64,000 bases of DNA from Blastocladiella emersonii ATCC 22665 (lineage: Eukaryota; Blastocladiomycota; Blastocladiomycetes; Blastocladiales; Blastocladiaceae): NCBI GenBank assembly GCA_025594325.1, contig JANHCV010000017.1, forward strand, positions 62,001-126,000, written 5' to 3'. Shown in pieces: positions 21,155 to 33,361 of this stretch (within the stretch, counting starts at the first letter, position 1; each line of letters starts with the position of its first letter). Both the position numbers and the translations under genes were made by a program. The notes under the pieces were generated by a model. The model ran no database searches. It saw nothing but the letters and a program-made list of their open reading frames with translations, and had not been told where the DNA came from.

Positions 21155-23418
21155 TCACGCCTGGCCAGCAGGCGCTCCCGCGGGCCGCGGCAGGTGGTTG
21201 TTCGGGTTGTCAATGTGCTCGGGCACAAAGTTGTTGATGTCGATGCCGCGGGCGCGCAGCGCGTCCTCGGCGTGCGGGGGCACGAGCTTCTTGTTGAGGT
21301 CGGGGCGGATCGACAGCTCCATGCGCGAAAAGTCAAAGAGTGGTGGCAGCTCCTTGCCCGAGGGCAGGCGCGTCTCGGGCAGGCGCAGCTCGTCAAAGAA
21401 GGGGTGGGTGAGGGCCTCCCACGCGGTCGGGCGCGTGTTAGGCTCGTAGCGCAGCAGGCGGTCGATCATGTCGAGGGCCTCGGGCGGGGTCTTGGGGGTG
21501 AAGATCTGCGACCACGGGTGGGCCTTGATGGGCGGGAAGTTGTGCTCCGTGTAGTTGGGGTTCATGGCGCGCACCTGGTCGCGCTCCGGGGTGCCGAGCA
21601 CCTTGATGATCTCGACGAGCTGGTCGACGCCCGACTCGCCGGGGAACATGGGCTTGCCGAGCATGAGCTCGGCCATGACGCAGCCCGAGGACCACACGTC
21701 GATCTGGGTCGTGTAGTTGGTGGCGCCGAAGATGAGCTCCGGGGCGCGGTAGTAGCGCGAGCAGATGTAGGACACGTTGGGCTCGCCGGCAATGAGGATC
21801 TTGGCGGAGCCAAAGTCGCACAGCTTGAGGACGCCCGTGGCGGCGTTGAGCAGCAGGTTCTGGGGCTTGATGTCGCGGTGGCAGATGCCGAGGGCGTGGA
21901 TGTAGGCGAGCGAGCGAAAGACCTGGTACATGTAAAGCTTGATGAGGATGAAGGGCATGGTCTGCTTCTGCTTGACAAAGTGGCGCGAGGCGCGGTAGAT
22001 GGTCTCGGGGACAAACTCGAGGACCAGGTTGAGGTAGACTTCCTCGCGGCGCTCGCCGTTGGAGTAGAAGAAGGACTTGAGGTCGACGATGTTGTGGTGG
22101 TCGACCATGCGCATGATCTGGAGCTCGCGGTTCTGCGGGAGAATCAGGGTGAGCATCAGGCTAGCGGGGAGGAGGGGGAGCAGCAGCAGCAAAGTACCTT
22201 GAAGCGCTTGTCCTGGAGCACCTTCTTGATGGCGACGCGCTCGTGCGTGTCGGCGAGGGTGGCCTCGTAGACGACGCCGAAGGAGCCGTTGCCGACGGGC
22301 TTCCAGTCGTAGTAGGAGAGCTCGATCGACTCGCCCGACTTTGCGTCGGTGGCGATGATGGTGGTGGTGCGGCGGTTCGCGTCCGAGGGACGGCCTGCGG
22401 ATTGCGACATGGTGGGTGGTGGGTGGTGGGTGGTGTTGGTGCGATTTAGTGCAGCAAGTGTAGGCGGGGCGGCGGGCGGGGGCGGGTGCGGGCGGGGAGG
22501 GGTCGGGCGCGGGAGAGCGGCGGCGCGGCGGTGGCGGCGCGACGCGTCGGGCAGCGTCACACGAGCGGCGCGTGGGATGCGTGTGCGGGCGGGCGGGCGT
22601 GGGTGGCCGGCGGGGCGGCGAGCAATTTCGGGTCGCAGCACAGCAAATTGCGGCGGGCGGGGAGGGCAGCGGCAAATGCGCGGATGGACGCGGGCGGGCA
22701 GATCGGGGGGCGGGGCGGGGAGGGGGTCGGGCGGGCGGCCGGGGCGCACGGGTCCGGGCGTGCAGCGAGCGAGCGAGTAGGCGGGGGTGGGGAGCGGAGC
22801 GGTCCGCGCGGGCGAGCGAGGAGCAGAGGGGCGTGCGGCGGGAATGCAGCAAGTCGCGGCGACGGGGTCCGGGGCGGCCGCGGCGGAGAGGGGGTGGAGG
22901 GCAGGGAAGGGCGGGCCGGCGCGGCGCGGCGAAGGCGAGTGTGCGCGGGCGCGTGCGGGGCGCGCGTGCGCGGGGTGGGGCGGCCGTGTGGGTGGCGCCG
23001 TGGGTGGCGGCGCACGCCAGGACGAACCGCCGTGCGAACAGCAGGCAGCACCAGCACACGGAAAAAAATAGACGGCAGCGGATTCGCACGGTCGTCGACA
23101 GGAACAGGGCGAGGGAGGGCGAGGGAGGGCGAGGGAGGGAGCGGGGCGGGTCGGAATGAGCAATCCTGCCATCGCATCGCACAGAAATCGAGCAGAGAGA
23201 GACGTACCGGCCGCCGAGGACCCCGTCGCCGTCGATGAGCCGGGCATCACCTGCCCGTTCATGGTCGACCCGCCGTTGGCCGCCGCCGCCGCCTTGGCCT
23301 GCGACTCCATGAGGAGCCGCACCGACGACGAGATCAGCGTGTGCGTCTTGCTGGTGCCGGTGCCCGCTGGGCCGCCCGGGTTGGCGTTGCCGTGGCCGTT
23401 GTTGTTGTTGCTGGACAT
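21155..23418 (-). CDS. GSK3: Glycogen synthase kinase 3 (GSK3/shaggy) Ser/Thr kinase
   Basis: A 461-residue CMGC kinase. Minus-strand exons: 23418-23208, 22394-22198 and 22132-21155, with introns of 813 and 65 nt. Exon 1 encodes a Ser/Asn/Gly/Ala-rich 70-residue tail. The kinase domain starts near residue 95 with [15 protein letters not shown], then [34 protein letters not shown] and the activation loop [17 protein letters not shown] with the conserved Tyr. [20 protein letters not shown] is the typical GSK3 C-lobe end. The exon 1 donor is a perfect GTACGT. An in-frame ATG at 22412 (MSQSAG, reading straight into exon 2) could start a shorter, unspliced 5' form of 397 residues. MTHFS is convergent. 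Confidence 0.93.
22395..23207 (-). other. 813-nt first intron of GSK3 with possible internal promoter
   Basis: By far the longest intron in the window. Its sense strand is extremely C-rich (many CCGCCC, CCCGCC and CGCCC runs). An in-frame ATG (22412-22410) lies 16 nt upstream of its acceptor, which would allow an alternative first exon. Confidence 0.65.
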
Positions 23419-23564
23419 GGCTCTGCAGCGAGTGGGGGTGGCGTATGTGCAGGTACCCGCCGATGTGCGAGTCGAAAGAGCGAAAGTCGAACCACTCGGA
23501 CAAAGTCGCGAGAGAGGCGGAGTGGAGCACGGGCGATGGGCCGGGGCGGGCCGCTTCGCCCGAC

Positions 23565-23609
23565 GCGTCACTCGCGTCACTCGCGTCTCGCGCGTCTCGC
23601 GCGTCTCGC
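23565..23609 (-). repeat. 9-nt tandem repeat, five copies, upstream of GSK3
   Basis: On the plus strand the units are GCGTCACTC (2 copies) and GCGTCTCGC (3 copies), an exact period of 9. On the gene strand the last three read GCGAGACGC, the same core as the 12-nt array upstream of PSS. It lies 147-191 nt before the GSK3 ATG. Confidence 0.9.
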
Positions 23610-24595
23610 ACCGCTCCGAGCAGACGATGCGGCGTGGCCGGCGACGCGCCAAGTTCGGGTGGGAGAGGCCCGCCTCGCGCGTCGCGCCAAGTGCGCTGCT
23701 GCGTCGTGAGCCGAGCTGCGCCACCCCGCTGAACGGGCCACCTCACTCGAAACTCAGACTCCGGTTCTTTCAACGTCTAGCATCAAGGCCGTTGCTCTTC
23801 CAAAGTCGAGAGGAGGCCAATCGTCACGGCGGGCAGCGCAGTCTCCACTTGCGTAGAATGCGATGCGGTCGCTCCGCTGCATGTGGGACATCCCGCAGCA
23901 AGACGTGACCGTCACGGCGACGGAATCGGTTCCCTTGGAACTCTGAGCGCAACCATTATGGCTGCCTTGGTCCCGAGTCCAAGAAGGTCTTGGGGCATGT
24001 TCGACGGCGCGACTGAGCTGGCCACCAAGAAGCCTTCACATCAGCGAAAGTGTGCTTCTTGCGGTTCCCGCTACGATAGGCGTCACACGTTCAGCCAAGA
24101 CCCACGGCTATGCCTCCCTTTCGCAGTTACGCTCCCAGCAACCGGCCCACAATGCGATCAGGGCCGGGATCATACAGCTTGCAGCAACTGTTGCTGACTA
24201 TCCTGATGCGGCGCCCTACACACCGCAACCGTACCTGTTTGGCCCACTGGATACGGTATTGGGAGCTCATGCTCCGCGGTTCCGCTCCAGAGGGTGCGGA
24301 GAAGTTGCAGACCACGCGTTCAGCCACTCACGTGGAGCATCACGCGCAGGGCCGATTACGCGATATCCGCATGGGTGCAATGGATGCGAATGAGAGGGCA
24401 AGGGGCTAATGAACCAGTTATTAAGTGATATGCTGCTCTGGTACACAGGCTCCTTCCTTCGGGAATGGTCAAGGGGGACCGGTTGGGCGGGGCGCGCTCT
24501 CACGCGGCGCGACGACGGCGGCGCAGCGCCCCCTCGCCTCGACTCGCTCTCGCTCCCGCCGCCGCCGCCAACCCCGTCCCGCCCGCTCCCCTGCC
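23610..24595. other. Long gene-poor, less GC-rich interval between GSK3 and PIP5K
   Basis: About 1 kb without a recognised gene. From about 23750 to 24430 base composition is visibly more balanced than elsewhere, codon-like GC3 bias is absent, and no frame shows family similarity. A CACGTG lies at 24329-24334. It could be a degraded element or an unrecognised transcript; no terminal repeats or tRNA were seen. Confidence 0.5.
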
Positions 24596-24625
24596 ATGCA
24601 TCGCGCGCAACTTGGTGCATCATGA
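24596..24625 (+). other. Upstream ORF whose stop overlaps the PIP5K start (ATGA)
   Basis: Nine codons plus stop, M-H-R-A-Q-L-G-A-S. The TGA at 24623-24625 overlaps the chosen PIP5K ATG at 24622-24624, the same arrangement as at MTHFS. Confidence 0.45.
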
Positions 24626-27430
24626 CCCGCACCTTCTTGCATGACTCGCCGCCCGAGCCGCACGCCCTCGGCCCGCGCGCCCTGTCGCCACCCGCGCTGC
24701 CCGTGCTGCCGCCGGCAACGGTGACGGTGACGACGGCCTCCGCCTCGGCCACCCTCTACCACCAGGAGCGCATCACCCTCGAGTCCGCCAACGTCACGGA
24801 AACCGCGCTCGCCTTCATCCGCACCGAGCACACCCACTCGCGCGCGCAGGCGCCGGCTCCTGCGGCCCCGCCTCTGCACCCGTCGCTGCAGCCGCTTCTC
24901 ACGGCGCTGCCGACCTCGGCGCGACTGGCGCCACCTTCGCCCAAATCGCCCATCGACAGCGGCGTCACGCTCCTGTCCTCGTCCGCCCACTCGCAGTCGC
25001 GCTCCCGCGCACGATCGCACTCCAAGAGCGCGAGCCATCCAAACGCCGCGTGTAGCGGCAGCGAGTGGAGCGGCACCACTTCCGCCTCCGCCTCCGCGTC
25101 GATGGCCGCCCATTCGAACCTCTCGAACGTGTCGGTGGCGGCCCCGTCGAACAGTAGCCCTCTGCCGCCTGCTCCCGCACCACCGTCGCTCCCCACGCTC
25201 GCGCACCACCACCCGCCGCCTTCAGACTATCCGGATTCTTTGTCTCGCCATAGTCTCGCGGCCGCCGACGGGCACATGGCGTCGGCGGCGGAGCTCGCCG
25301 TTTTCAGCAGTATGCTCGACCTGCCGCACTCCAACGGTGTGCCCCTGTGCGAATCGCCGCCCTCCTTGTCGGATGACGAGGACGAAGCTGGCGCCGCCGC
25401 TGGCGGGCCGGGACCCGCTGGAACGGTCGAGATCCACCCGCCGCCTGCTCCACCCGTCGCGCTGCGCACGATCCGCGTCACGAGCGAGTCTTCCGTCTCG
25501 GTTGCGTCGCACCCACCGACTTCGTCTTCAGCCGGCAGCTCGCCCGCCGCGCCCACGTTCCGCCACGGCCGCCGTGCCTCGGCCCCGCTCCTCCCTTCGC
25601 GATCGGGGGTCCCGTCCGCCAGCGGGTCGCGCTCCAACAGCCTGCTGTTCAGCTCACCTCCCACGTCGGCCGAGGGCCTCCCACCCGGGCTCGCCAATCA
25701 CCCGGCCTTTGCGAACGCGAGCGAAAACTCTAATCCGGCGCCACCTGCGACCAACGGCGCGCCTGGCCCGGGGCCGGGCACCGGTTCCCGCCGCCCCGCT
25801 GGGACCGCGAGTCCAGGCCACGCCCACCGCGGCAGCGTGGGTGGGGCGTCGCTGCACCGGCGCATCCTGCGGCAGCGGTACGCGCAGCTCGCGGCGACGC
25901 TCGGCACGCACGACATTGACAACCCGCAGCAGGCCGCGTACGTGTTTATGCTGCACCTGCTCACGGGCATCCGCGTGTGCGTGTCGCGCGGCGAGGCAGC
26001 GGCGGCAGCGGCCGGTGGCAGTGCCCTGGGGGCATCGCAGCCGCCGCTCACGCGCGCCGACTTTGACGCTCGGCACAAGCTCGCCAGCGACGAGACGGGC
26101 GCCGAACTCCCGCCGCACTCGGGGCGGTACGACTTCAAGTTCAAGGACTACGGGCCGCGCGTGTTCCGCGCGATTCGCGAAGCGTTCGGGGTGGCGGCGC
26201 CCGACTACCTGCACTCGCTGACGGGCAAGTACGTGTTGGCGGCGGTTCGGTCGCCGGGCAAGTCGGCGTCGACGCTCTACTTTTCGCACGACTACCGGTA
26301 CATTATCAAGACGATCCGCGGGCCCGAGAAGAAGGCGTTGCTGCGGATCCTGCCGGCGTACGTGGAGCACGTCCGGCGATACCCGGACACGCTGCTGGCG
26401 CGGTTCTACGGGCTGCACCGGCTCAAGGCGCCCGAGGTCGGGCCCAAGGCGGTGCACGTCATTGTCATGGCCAACGTGTTCCCGCCCAACTACGACATCC
26501 ACGCCAAGTTCGACCTCAAGGGGTCGACGGCGGGGCGGGCGGCGGCGGACGCGGACACGAACCCGCACGCGGTGCTCAAGGATCTCGACTGGCTGCGGGA
26601 TCCGGCGCGGCGCATGCACCTCGGCCCGCGGCGCGCGGCAGCGTTTGTGGCGCAGCTCGAGCGCGACGTGCTGTTCCTCATGGCGTGCAAGCTCATGGAC
26701 TACTCGCTGCTGGTCGGGATCCACGACCTGCGGCGCGGGAACGCGGTCCCGGGCTTCGGCATGGGTCCAGGCGCGGGCGGCGAAAACCCCGGGTCGTGGC
26801 CGGCGACGCCGCAGCAGGCGGCCCAGTCGACGCCGTCAAGTCCGGCGAGCGCGACCGTGGGCGGTGGCGATGAGTCGAGCCGCGGCGCCCTGCAGGTTCT
26901 CATGGTGCGTCGCTGTCTCCTCCCTTGCACAATTCGAAACGGAAGACTGACCCTCACACGGTGCGTGTAGGCCCCCGACGTGTTTGCGGGCATGGACGGG
27001 GCGCGCGCGGCCGAGGCGGGCCAGGCGGGCGGGGCGGGGCGGCCGGTGGTGCGGATCAACACGGTGAGCGAGCTGCAGCTGCCCGAGAACAACGTGCAGG
27101 CGCGCAGCAGCATCTTCTTCTGCGACCACGGCGGCATGCGGTCGGCCAACGAGCGCGACGTGCCGGGCCCCGACGTGTACTTTGTGTCGATCATCGACAT
27201 TCTCACGCCGTACAACTGGACCAAGCGGCTCGAGCACCTCGTCAAGTCGGTGACGGACGACCGGGTGCGTGGCGGCGCTGCCTCCGTGAGCGGGCCGTGG
27301 CCGTGGCCGTGGCCGTGGCGGGAGCTAACCCGCGGCTCGAACGCGCGTGTAGAGGCAAATCTCGGCGGTGCGGCCCCTCGCGTACGGGCGGCGGTTCCTG
27401 CGCTTTGTCAAGGAGCGCGTGCTGGGCTAA
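24622..27430 (+). CDS. Phosphatidylinositol-4-phosphate 5-kinase (PIPK family, Mss4/Its3-like)
   Basis: This enzyme makes PI(4,5)P2 at the plasma membrane, controlling actin and endocytosis. Exons 24622-26904, 26971-27264 and 27353-27430 give 884 residues. Residues 1-420 are low-complexity Ser/Pro/Ala with acidic patches. The PIPK domain (about 420-884) contains YDFKFKDYGPRVFRAIREAF, FFSHDYRYIIKTI-type strands (LYFSHDYRYIIKTI), the catalytic IHAKFDLKGSTAGR, MDYSLLVGIHDL and VYFVSIIDILTPYNW. The last 26 residues (RQISAVRPLAYGRRFLRF) carry the end of the catalytic domain after an 88-nt intron. An in-frame ATG at 24409 would add 71 residues of unlikely-looking sequence. Type I versus II specificity is inferred only. 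Confidence 0.88.
27295..27318 (+). repeat. (CCGTGG)4 hexamer repeat inside PIP5K intron 2
   Basis: Four perfect CCGTGG units, followed by GCGGGAGCTAAC with a good branch sequence, then the acceptor TAG at 27350-27352. Confidence 0.85.
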
Positions 27431-27592
27431 TAGGAGCTAGGAGAGCTAGGAGCGAGTATTCTGGTGCCTGTGGGCCTGCCTGTGGGCGAGGGGAGTCAGG
27501 CCACACGTGAATGCACCCAGCGCGACTCGGTGACGCAAGGCCGCGATAAGCTACCGCTTCATTAATTCGTCAGCCGACCAATTTTCTCGCGA

Positions 27593-27599
27593 GTACAAA
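27593..27599 (+). promoter_or_regulatory. TATA-like element (TACAAAA) of DAHP synthase gene
   Basis: GTACAAAAGG lies about 80 nt before the ATG at 27675. The same GTACAAAAG occurs about 75 nt before the DOPA dioxygenase-type gene, and GTATAAAG before GS-III and PCK. A CACGTG sits further upstream at 27504-27509. Confidence 0.5.
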
Positions 27600-27674
27600 A
27601 GGGACGCCCTCCCGCCCCGCTTGTCGCTCCGCCTGGTTCCCTCCGCTGAATCCAACGCGCCCCCCACACTTGCA

Positions 27675-28979
27675 ATGTCATCGACCACCGCCGCCGCCTT
27701 CACGACCAAGCCCGCTGCGGCTGCCGTGCCCGCCCCCGTCGAGATCACCATCAAGGAGCAGCCGCACGCGCTCGCGGCGCCCGCGGCCGGCGACGACGAC
27801 GACGTGGCCATGGGCTCGGCGCCCGCGTCGCTCAAGGAGTTTGAGGCGGCCGCCACCGACGACGTGCGCATCGACGGCTACGACCCGCGTACGTGTGTCC
27901 CCGCTGGCGACTGGGCGGCTGGCTCCCTCCCCCACTAACACCCGGCGGCGCACCACGTAGTGATCCAGCCCGCGCTCCTGGCGGCCGAGATCCCGCTCAC
28001 GGCCAACGCCAAGCGCACCGTGGTGGCGGGCCGCGCGCAGGCGGCGCAGATCCTGGCGGGCGCCGACGACCGGTTGCTCGTCGTGGTCGGCCCGTGCAGC
28101 GTGCACGACGTCGAGGCCGGGCGCGAGTACGCGGCGCGGCTGCTGGCCGTGGCCAAGCGGCTGCAGCGCGACGTGTGCATCGTGATGCGCACCTACTTTG
28201 AGAAGCCGCGCACCACGGTCGGGTGGAAGGGCCTCATCAACGACCCGGACCTCGACGGCTCGTTCCAGATCAACAAGGGCCTGCGCATCGCCCGCAAGTT
28301 CCTCGCCGACGTGACCGACTCGGGCATGCCCGTCGCGATTGAGCTGCTCGACACCATCTCGCCGCAGTACCTCGCCGACCTCTTCTCGTACGGCGCGATC
28401 GGTGCGCGCACCACCGAGTCGCAGCTGCACCGCGAGCTCGCCTCGGGCGTCTCGTTCCCCGTCGGCTTCAAGAACGGCACCGACGGCCGCCTCGGCATCG
28501 CCATCGACGCCATCGTCTCGGCCGCCCACCCGCACCACTTCCTCGGCGTCACCAAGCACGGCAACGCCGCCATCACCCGCACCCGCGGCAACGAGTGGGG
28601 CCACGCCATCCTGCGCGGCGGCGCGGGCGGCACCAACTACGACGAGGACTCGGTGCGCGCCGCCGCCGCCGCCCTCGCCAAGGCCGACCTGGCCCACCCG
28701 CGCGTCATGGTCGACTGCTCGCACGGCAACTCGCGCAAGGTGCACACCAACCAGATCGCCGTCGCCGACGAGGTGGCGCGCCAGGTCGCCCACGGGTCCA
28801 CCCACATCTTTGCGGTAATGCTCGAGTCTTTCCTTGTCGAGGGACGCCAGAACCACCCCGAGGTCTACGGCAAGTCCATCACCGACGCGTGCCTGTCGTG
28901 GGACCAGACGGTCCCCGTGCTCGAGCGCCTCGCCGAGGCCGTCCGTGCCCGCCGCGCCCGCCTCTCGGCCTTCCACTGA
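27675..28979 (+). CDS. 3-deoxy-D-arabino-heptulosonate-7-phosphate (DAHP) synthase, class I
   Basis: This is the first enzyme of the shikimate pathway, joining PEP and erythrose-4-phosphate. Exons 27675-27888 and 27961-28979 give 410 residues, about 40 longer than yeast Aro3/Aro4 because of an Ala/acid-rich N-tail. Core motifs: YDPLIQPALLAAEIPL, VVVGPCSVHDVEAGREYA (Cys metal ligand), MRTYFEKPRTTVGWKGLIND (PEP binding), GARTTESQLHRELASG and VMVDCSHGNSRK, GGAGGTNYDEDS. Intron 27889-27960 has the donor GTACGT and the branch CACTAAC. Which aromatic amino acid gives feedback control is not decidable from sequence alone. Its presence implies aromatic prototrophy. Confidence 0.96.
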
Positions 28980-29165
28980 GCCGCTCCTTGCCGTGCGGGT
29001 GCTCCCTCCTGTCCTGTTCTGTCCTCCGAGGCCGTCCGCGCTCGCCGCGCCCGCTCCGTCCTGTCCTGTCTGCTCCCGCCCTGCCCCTGTGTACCATATC
29101 AACCAATAGTCATTATCATTAGCTCGTGCCCCTCCTGATCGTTCCTGGCCGCTTCGCGACGCGCC

Positions 29166-29171
29166 CACGTG
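29166..29171 (+). promoter_or_regulatory. CACGTG palindrome upstream of WDR5
   Basis: CACGTGAC in the 275-nt interval between the DAHP synthase stop and the WDR5 ATG, about 85 nt before the latter. Identical CACGTGAC octamers occur upstream of the aquaporin and PCK genes. Confidence 0.45.
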
Positions 29172-29254
29172 ACGGCGCCGCGCACTGCAGTCGGCCACCG
29201 CCTTCCGACCTGCTCTCTCCTCCCGGCCTGTGAGAGCAACCAACCGCAATTGCC

Positions 29255-31929
<2,675 letters not shown>

Positions 31930-32019
31930 CTGTTTGGAAATATGCGAAATGTATTCACGTTCAAAACTATGGATTGAACGCGACGAGGGAGGTCTAACGA
32001 AGAGCGATGCGAGGCCGGC

Positions 32020-33132
32020 TCAGTCGCGCTTCTTGGGCTTGCGCTTGCCGACGGCGGGCGAGCGTGTTGCCGTCGTCGCGGCAGCCAGATCGGCGGCTTC
32101 GACGGCGGCGGGAGCGGCGAGTGGAGGCTCGGCCTTGGCCTTGTTCGCTGCCGCCTTGGCCTTGCCCGCCTTCTTGCCGTAGCTCTCGAGGGCGATGCCG
32201 GCAAAGACGACGAGGACGCTGGCCCACTGTCCGAGCGAGAGGTGGTGGCTGTAGGTGACAACGGACAGGATGATGGAGAACATCTTGCGGGTGACGGTGA
32301 TGGTGACGAGCGACAGGGAGCCGAAGCGGGCGAGGGTGTGGAAGATGAAGACCTGGCCAGTCGCGCCGGCGAGCGCAAAGAGGAGAATGTCGGTGAGGAC
32401 GGCGGGGTGGCGGGCGACAAAGTCGGCGGCGACGGCGGGCTCGTTGTTGGAGACGGCGGGGACGGCGAGGTAGGCGACCATGAGCAGGGCGGCGGCGAGG
32501 TTCATCGTGACCATCATCTGCTGGCCAGTGACCTTGAAGGCGCGGAACATGGCGTCCTGGGTCGAGTTGGTGAGGCCGTCGATGGCGAGGTTGATGCTGA
32601 GCAGGAACAGGCCCCACAGCGACGAGGAGGCGGCGCCGCGCTTGGCCTTGCCGGCGGGGGCCTCCTGGTCGTGCAGCAGCATGAAGGCGGAGACGCCGAG
32701 CGTGACGAGGGCGACGGCGGCGTACTGGTGGCGCGGGAACGAGGCGCGGTGGACGAGCACGCTCATGGCCATGACGGGGAGCAGCTTGCACGACTTGCCG
32801 AGGATCATGGTCGGGTAGTCGATGTACTTGAGCGAGGCGTAGCCGAAGGGCGACGCCAGGCTGTTGAGCACGGCGACGAGCCCGTAGGCGCGCAGCACGG
32901 GCCACCCGCGCGGGCCGAGCGACTGCCCGCGCGCCACGAGGTACACGGTGCCGACGGCGGCCGCGAGCGCCGCCTGGCACAGGTTCATGACGATGAACGA
33001 CCGGAAGAACTCGGGCGCGCCGCCCGCGCCGGCGCCGCCGTACGGCGTGGTCGTGACGCGCTCCTGCAGCACGCCCCACGTCAGGAAGCACGTGTAGATG
33101 CCCGCGACGCAGAACCCGTATTCGAGCAGCAT
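32020..33132 (-). CDS. HUT1: SLC35B1/HUT1-family ER nucleotide-sugar (or ATP/ADP) transporter
   Basis: A 370-residue, intronless, ten-segment membrane protein of the SLC35B family. The first segment starts right at the ATG (MLLEYGFCVAGIYTCFLTWG), followed by the family signature GVLQERVTTTPYG, then YIDYPTMILGKSCKLLPVM (matches the conserved YPTQVLGKSCKPIPVM), LAIDGLTNSTQDAM and LARFGSLSLVTITVTRKMF. It ends in KKRD, a good dilysine KKXX ER-retrieval signal, which supports ER residence. Yeast and human relatives were described as UDP-galactose transporters and the human protein later as an ER ATP/ADP exchanger; the substrate here is open. Upstream frames have no ATG, so the start is clear. Confidence 0.92.
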   Translation of the reverse strand: MLLEYGFCVAGIYTCFLTWGVLQERVTTTPYGGAGAGGAPEFFRSFIVMNLCQAALAAAVGTVYLVARGQSLGPRGWPVLRAYGLVAVLNSLASPFGYASLKYIDYPTMILGKSCKLLPVMAMSVLVHRASFPRHQYAAVALVTLGVSAFMLLHDQEAPAGKAKRGAASSSLWGLFLLSINLAIDGLTNSTQDAMFRAFKVTGQQMMVTMNLAAALLMVAYLAVPAVSNNEPAVAADFVARHPAVLTDILLFALAGATGQVFIFHTLARFGSLSLVTITVTRKMFSIILSVVTYSHHLSLGQWASVLVVFAGIALESYGKKAGKAKAAANKAKAEPPLAAPAAVEAADLAAATTATRSPAVGKRKPKKRD

Positions 33133-33361
33133 GGTGTCGATGGCGTTGCAGTTGGCGAGTGTTTGGAGGAGAGGGGATTCGGCAGAGGTGGGGCGAAGGG
33201 GAGCAGCAGCGAGCGATCGGCGCGCGCGGACGCCGCAGGCGCCCACCCGCTCGCACGCACGTGGCCGGCCGGGGGCACGCGGACATGACCGCCGCGACCT
33301 GCCTGACGCCGCTCACAAGAGATCGGGCGAACTGAGAATCAATTGGTATTCGTGATATACT

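Noticed and set aside
20897..22270. 457-residue open frame antisense to GSK3
   Set aside because: Shadow frame over the conserved kinase domain on the other strand.
24409..24621. N-terminal extension of PIP5K from the ATG at 24409
   Set aside because: The added 71 residues lack similarity or local codon bias, and the segment reads like a leader; it cannot be fully excluded.
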